A DNA stretch of 64,000 nucleotides, taken from Pannonibacter phragmitetus_B (GTDB lineage Bacteria > Pseudomonadota > Alphaproteobacteria > Rhizobiales > Stappiaceae). The stretch is taken from NCBI RefSeq assembly GCF_050510895.1, contig NZ_JBNINT010000001.1:1550001-1614000 (forward strand), written 5' to 3'. The stretch's first letter is position 1. Each line of letters begins with the position of its first letter. The position numbers and the translations under genes are program-made. Under the pieces are notes generated by a model, which did not search any database, was not told where the DNA came from, and saw nothing but the letters and a program-made list of their open reading frames with translations. Of this stretch, positions 61,378-64,000 are shown one piece after another.

Positions 61378-62517
61378 TGTGGAAGAGCTGGAACGGGTGT
61401 TGATGGCGCTGCTGAATGTGCCAAGCCCCACCGGCTTCACCGATGAAGTGGCGCGCTGGGTCTGTGCCTATCTGGAAAATCTTGGCATTTCCTATGAAAT
61501 GACCCGGCGCGGCGCGATCCGCGCCCGTCTCCCGGGGAGGCGCCGCGCCCGGCACGGGCCATTGTCTCCCATCTCGACACGCTGGGCGCTCAGGTAAAGG
61601 CGCTCAAGCCCAACGGGCGGCTGGAGCTTGTGCCGGTCGGCCACTGGTCGGCGCGCTTTGCCGAAGGGGCGCGGGTGACCATCTTTTCCGGAGCAGGCGC
61701 CTATCGGGCTTCCATCCTGCCGCTGAAGGCGTCCGGCCATACATTCAATGCCGAGGTGGACACCCAGCCCACGGGCTGGACCCATGTGGAGGCTCGCGTC
61801 GATGCTCTGTCGCGCTCTGCCACCGATCTTCAGCGTCTCGGCATCGAAATCGGCGACATGGTGGCTGTGGACCCGCAACCGGAGTTCCTGCCCAATGGTT
61901 TCATCGTCTCGCGGCATCTGGATGACAAGGCTGGCGTTGCCGTCATGCTGGCGGCGCTGAAGGCGCTGGTGAAGGAAGGCTCGGTTCCGACGGTGGACAC
62001 CTATTTCCTCTTCACCATCGCAGAGGAAACCGGTCACGGGGCAGGTGCCGTTCTGACGCCGGATATCGCCTCGCTGGTTGCTATCGACAATGGCACCACG
62101 GCGCCGGGGCAGAACTCGGACGAGTTCGGCGTGACCATCGCCATGGCGGATCAGACGGGGCCGTTCGATTTCCATCTTACCCGGAAGCTGGTGGAGCTGT
62201 GCCGCCAGCATGACATCCGCTATCAGAAAGATGTGTTCCGCTACTACCGCTCCGATGCAGCCTCGGCTGTGGAGGCGGGGGCTGATGTGCGCACGGCGCT
62301 CGCCACCTTCGGCGTCGATGCCAGCCATGGCTATGAGCGCATCCATATGCATGCCCTGCGCTCGCTGGCGGAACTGGCGGCCGCCTATGTGCTGAGCCCG
62401 GTGGAGATCCAGCGCGATGCGGAAGCATTCTCGACCGTCAAGGGCTTCACCCGCCAGCCGGTGGAAGAAGCCCCGCAGGTGCTCCGGCCCGATCTTGTGC
62501 CGCATCCGCAAGGGTGA
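61358..62517 (+). CDS. NAGGN-system M20/M42-type peptidase (frameshifted)
   Basis: Third gene of the osmolyte operon, ~386 residues when repaired. A TTG start at 61358 is supported by GGAGG six bases upstream, inside the end of the previous gene. LLNVPSPTGFTDEVARWVCA is the usual opening. Near 61537 a missing G in the G4 run breaks the frame; repaired it reads ARLPGEAPRPARAIVSHLDT with the first metal His/Asp, then VSRHLDDKAGVAVMLAALKA (bridging Asp) and FLFTIAEETGHGAGAVL (catalytic Glu pair). The last His is in YERIHMHALRSLAEL. Its role in NAGGN turnover is not well defined. Confidence 0.87.
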
Positions 62518-62520
62518 AGG

Positions 62521-63177
62521 TCAGAGCCCCGGCAGTGCTGAGTCAGTGTTGCCGGGGCTTTGCGGCTGTGCAGGGGCAATGAGGCCGAGCACCAGCGCCG
62601 CCGTGTCCTCTATCAGGCGTTGCTGTGGCGGGGTTGGCGCTCCCGTCTGAAGGCGCAGAAACCCTGTGACCAGTTCGATGCGCGCAGCAAGTGCAGCTTC
62701 AAAGGGCGTGGCAATCAGCATCTGCCGCAGGGCGAGCCGCCATTCATCCTCAAGGCCGTCCACAAGCTGCGCCATCGGACAGCCTTCAGCCGTGCGTGGC
62801 AGGCGGGCGAGTGCCCGGCCCAGAACCGTGCCGCTTAATCGCTGGCAGGCTTCGCTCAGGAAGGACACCAGTTCCCCCGCTGTGGTTCTCTGAAACCCGG
62901 CCCGTCCGGCACGCAGGTCCGAAAGCCCCGCAATTCCATGCTCCAGCGCCGCCAGCATCAGCCCGGCCTTGTCCGGCCAGCGCCGGTGCAGCGCCTGCTG
63001 GCTTGTTCCCGCCGCCCGCGCAATCTCCGCCAGCCGTGCCCCCGGCCCATGGTCAGCAAGCACTTGCAGTGCCGAACCCAGAATGCGGATCGTCAGTGCC
63101 TCGTCCTTGTGGCGGCCACGGGGAGAGGGGAGCGGGACGCTTTGCCATACATCATATGTCTCAGCCGGGGTTGTCAT
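62521..63177 (-). CDS. TetR-family transcriptional regulator
   Basis: ~218 residues from the Met at 63177; a longer frame to 63264 would run over its own operator and is unlikely. The helix-turn-helix is at about 25-70 (ILGSALQVLADHGPGARLAE, then IARAAGTSQQALHRRWPDKA), followed by an all-helical ligand domain. It lies convergent with, and three bases from, the NAGGN peptidase stop, and divergent from gatC. A palindrome stands immediately before it. Target beyond itself is unknown. Confidence 0.87.
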   Translation of the reverse strand: MTTPAETYDVWQSVPLPSPRGRHKDEALTIRILGSALQVLADHGPGARLAEIARAAGTSQQALHRRWPDKAGLMLAALEHGIAGLSDLRAGRAGFQRTTAGELVSFLSEACQRLSGTVLGRALARLPRTAEGCPMAQLVDGLEDEWRLALRQMLIATPFEAALAARIELVTGFLRLQTGAPTPPQQRLIEDTAALVLGLIAPAQPQSPGNTDSALPGL

Positions 63178-63192
63178 CCGCAGATCTATAAA

Positions 63193-63214
63193 TACGGTAT
63201 CCTCTAATACCGTA
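63193..63214. promoter_or_regulatory. TetR-type operator
   Basis: Perfect palindrome TACGGTAT-CCTCTA-ATACCGTA, eight-base arms, 16 bases ahead of the TetR start. Size and position fit autorepression. Confidence 0.6.
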
Positions 63215-63321
63215 AATGATGCAGCCCTCATCCTCAAGCCCTGGCCGGCCTTGCCTTTGGACAAGTGCAGCGGAATAAGGGGGAATCTGTTTCATGAGAC
63301 CATCCGGCACGAGGAAGCGCC

Positions 63322-63609
63322 ATGTCTGTCGATATCAATACGGTGAAGCGCGTTGCGCGTCTTGCCCGCCTGAAGGTGAGCGATGCGGATGCCGAGCGCA
63401 TGACTGGCGAGCTGAATTCGATTCTCCAGTTCGTCGAGCAGCTGGACGAAGTGAACATCGAGGGCGTCGAGCCGCTGACCTCCGTGGTGGCGCAGACGAT
63501 GAAGAAGCGTGCCGATGGCGTGACCGATGGCGGCTATGCTGCTGACGTTGTGGCCAATGCACCGGCCACCGAAGACAACTTCTTCATGGTTCCCAAAGTC
63601 GTCGAATAA
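63322..63609 (+). CDS. gatC: Asp-tRNA(Asn)/Glu-tRNA(Gln) amidotransferase subunit C
   Basis: A 95-residue subunit that stabilises GatA and links it to GatB in the transamidosome. MSVDINTVKRVARLARLKVS and the helix GELNSILQFVEQLDEVNIEG are conserved, and the extended tail ends with VVANAPATEDNFFMVPKVVE. Length as expected. gatA follows after 21 bases. Confidence 0.96.
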   Translation: MSVDINTVKRVARLARLKVSDADAERMTGELNSILQFVEQLDEVNIEGVEPLTSVVAQTMKKRADGVTDGGYAADVVANAPATEDNFFMVPKVVE

Positions 63610-63630
63610 GCCGCGCAAGGACATCACATC

Positions 63631-64000
63631 ATGACCGATCTGACCAATCAGACCCTTGCCGAAGCCCGCCGCGGCCTGCGCAACAAGGACTTCACCTCCG
63701 CCGAGCTGACGGATGCCTTCCTTTCCTCCATCGAGGGCTCCAACGGGGCAATCAACGCCTATGTCGCCGTGACGGCAGACAAGGCCCGCGCCATGGCCAA
63801 GGCATCGGATGAGAAGCTGGCGAAGGGCGAGGGCGGTGCGCTGGAAGGCCTGCCGTTGGGCATCAAGGACCTGTTCGCCACCAAGGGTGAGCATACCCAG
63901 GCCTGCTCGCATGTTCTGGACGGCTTCAAGCCCACGTATGAATCGACCGTCACGTCCAACCTGTGGGCCGATGGCGCGGTGATGCTGGGCAAGCTGAACA
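63631..64000 (+). CDS. gatA: Asp-tRNA(Asn)/Glu-tRNA(Gln) amidotransferase subunit A (5' part)
   Basis: The first ~123 codons of the amidase subunit that releases ammonia from glutamine to convert mischarged Glu-tRNA(Gln). It reads MTDLTNQTLAEARRGLRNKD, then INAYVAVTADKARAMAKASD and the catalytic Lys in EGLPLGIKDLFATKGEHTQA. The rest, including the cis-Ser and nucleophile Ser, lies beyond the window edge. The presence of GatCA with a tRNA-Gln gene fits an organism that makes Gln-tRNA by transamidation. Confidence 0.95.
   Translation, partial: MTDLTNQTLAEARRGLRNKDFTSAELTDAFLSSIEGSNGAINAYVAVTADKARAMAKASDEKLAKGEGGALEGLPLGIKDLFATKGEHTQACSHVLDGFKPTYESTVTSNLWADGAVMLGKLN

Noticed and set aside
1..64000. 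CRISPR arrays, rRNA genes, phage or plasmid replication genes, integrases
   Set aside because: None seen on either strand.

Overview
This 64 kb window is high-GC chromosomal DNA from an alphaproteobacterium, most likely of the Hyphomicrobiales/Rhizobiales sort (a Stappia/Pannonibacter-like lineage would fit, but I cannot fix the genus). The evidence is the housekeeping order rpmG-nudix-DUF983-rnr-topA-dprA-plsY-pyrC-pyrB-ruvX with gatC-gatA at the far end, a dihydroorotase paralogue that has lost its metal ligands beside pyrB, and an N-acetylglutaminylglutamine amide (NAGGN) osmolyte operon.

Layout. 0-2.3 kb: LysR regulator, then an Rrf2 regulator divergent from a SAM methyltransferase. 2.3-12.3 kb: an accessory island bounded by an IS5-type transposase remnant on the left and tRNA-Gln on the right. 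It carries what reads, after repair of four missing bases, as two very large genes: a ~1092-residue protein of unknown fold and a ~1978-residue helicase/DUF1998/phospholipase-D-like protein. This two-gene plan resembles Druantia type III phage defence. 12.3-18.5 kb: ppx/gppA, rlmE, guaB, rsmB. 18.6-21.5 kb: a DUF4405 membrane protein and five tandem NHLP-leader peptide precursors with cysteine-free cores and no modifying enzyme in the window. 21.9-35 kb: the housekeeping run. 35-48.6 kb: complete five-step histidine degradation (hutH, U, I, F, G) with hutC, hutD and an embedded TRAP transporter. 48.7-50.3 kb: a ROK sugar kinase and a class II aldolase. 50.9-57.1 kb: a PotABCD-type ABC importer followed by creatinase. 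57.2-62.5 kb: MarR regulator divergent from the three-gene NAGGN operon. 62.5-64 kb: TetR regulator, gatC, and gatA running off the edge.

Twelve otherwise sound genes, housekeeping ones included (topA, rlmE, ppx), plus both big defence genes, carry single-base indels. Most are one base missing from a G, C or A run. Three are an extra A, each just before GATC or GAATC. This looks like uncorrected sequencing error rather than gene decay, so I annotate these as whole genes and say where the frame breaks.

Regulation is readable in several places. A palindrome lies in the Rrf2/methyltransferase gap. A HutC-type palindrome sits on a TTGACA promoter between hutF and hutI. A MarR-type palindrome lies inside the -35/-10 spacer of the NAGGN promoter. 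A TetR-type palindrome stands in front of the TetR gene. A pair of inverted 26-bp elements lies upstream of the peptide precursors. No rRNA, CRISPR array, integrase or intact insertion sequence was seen.
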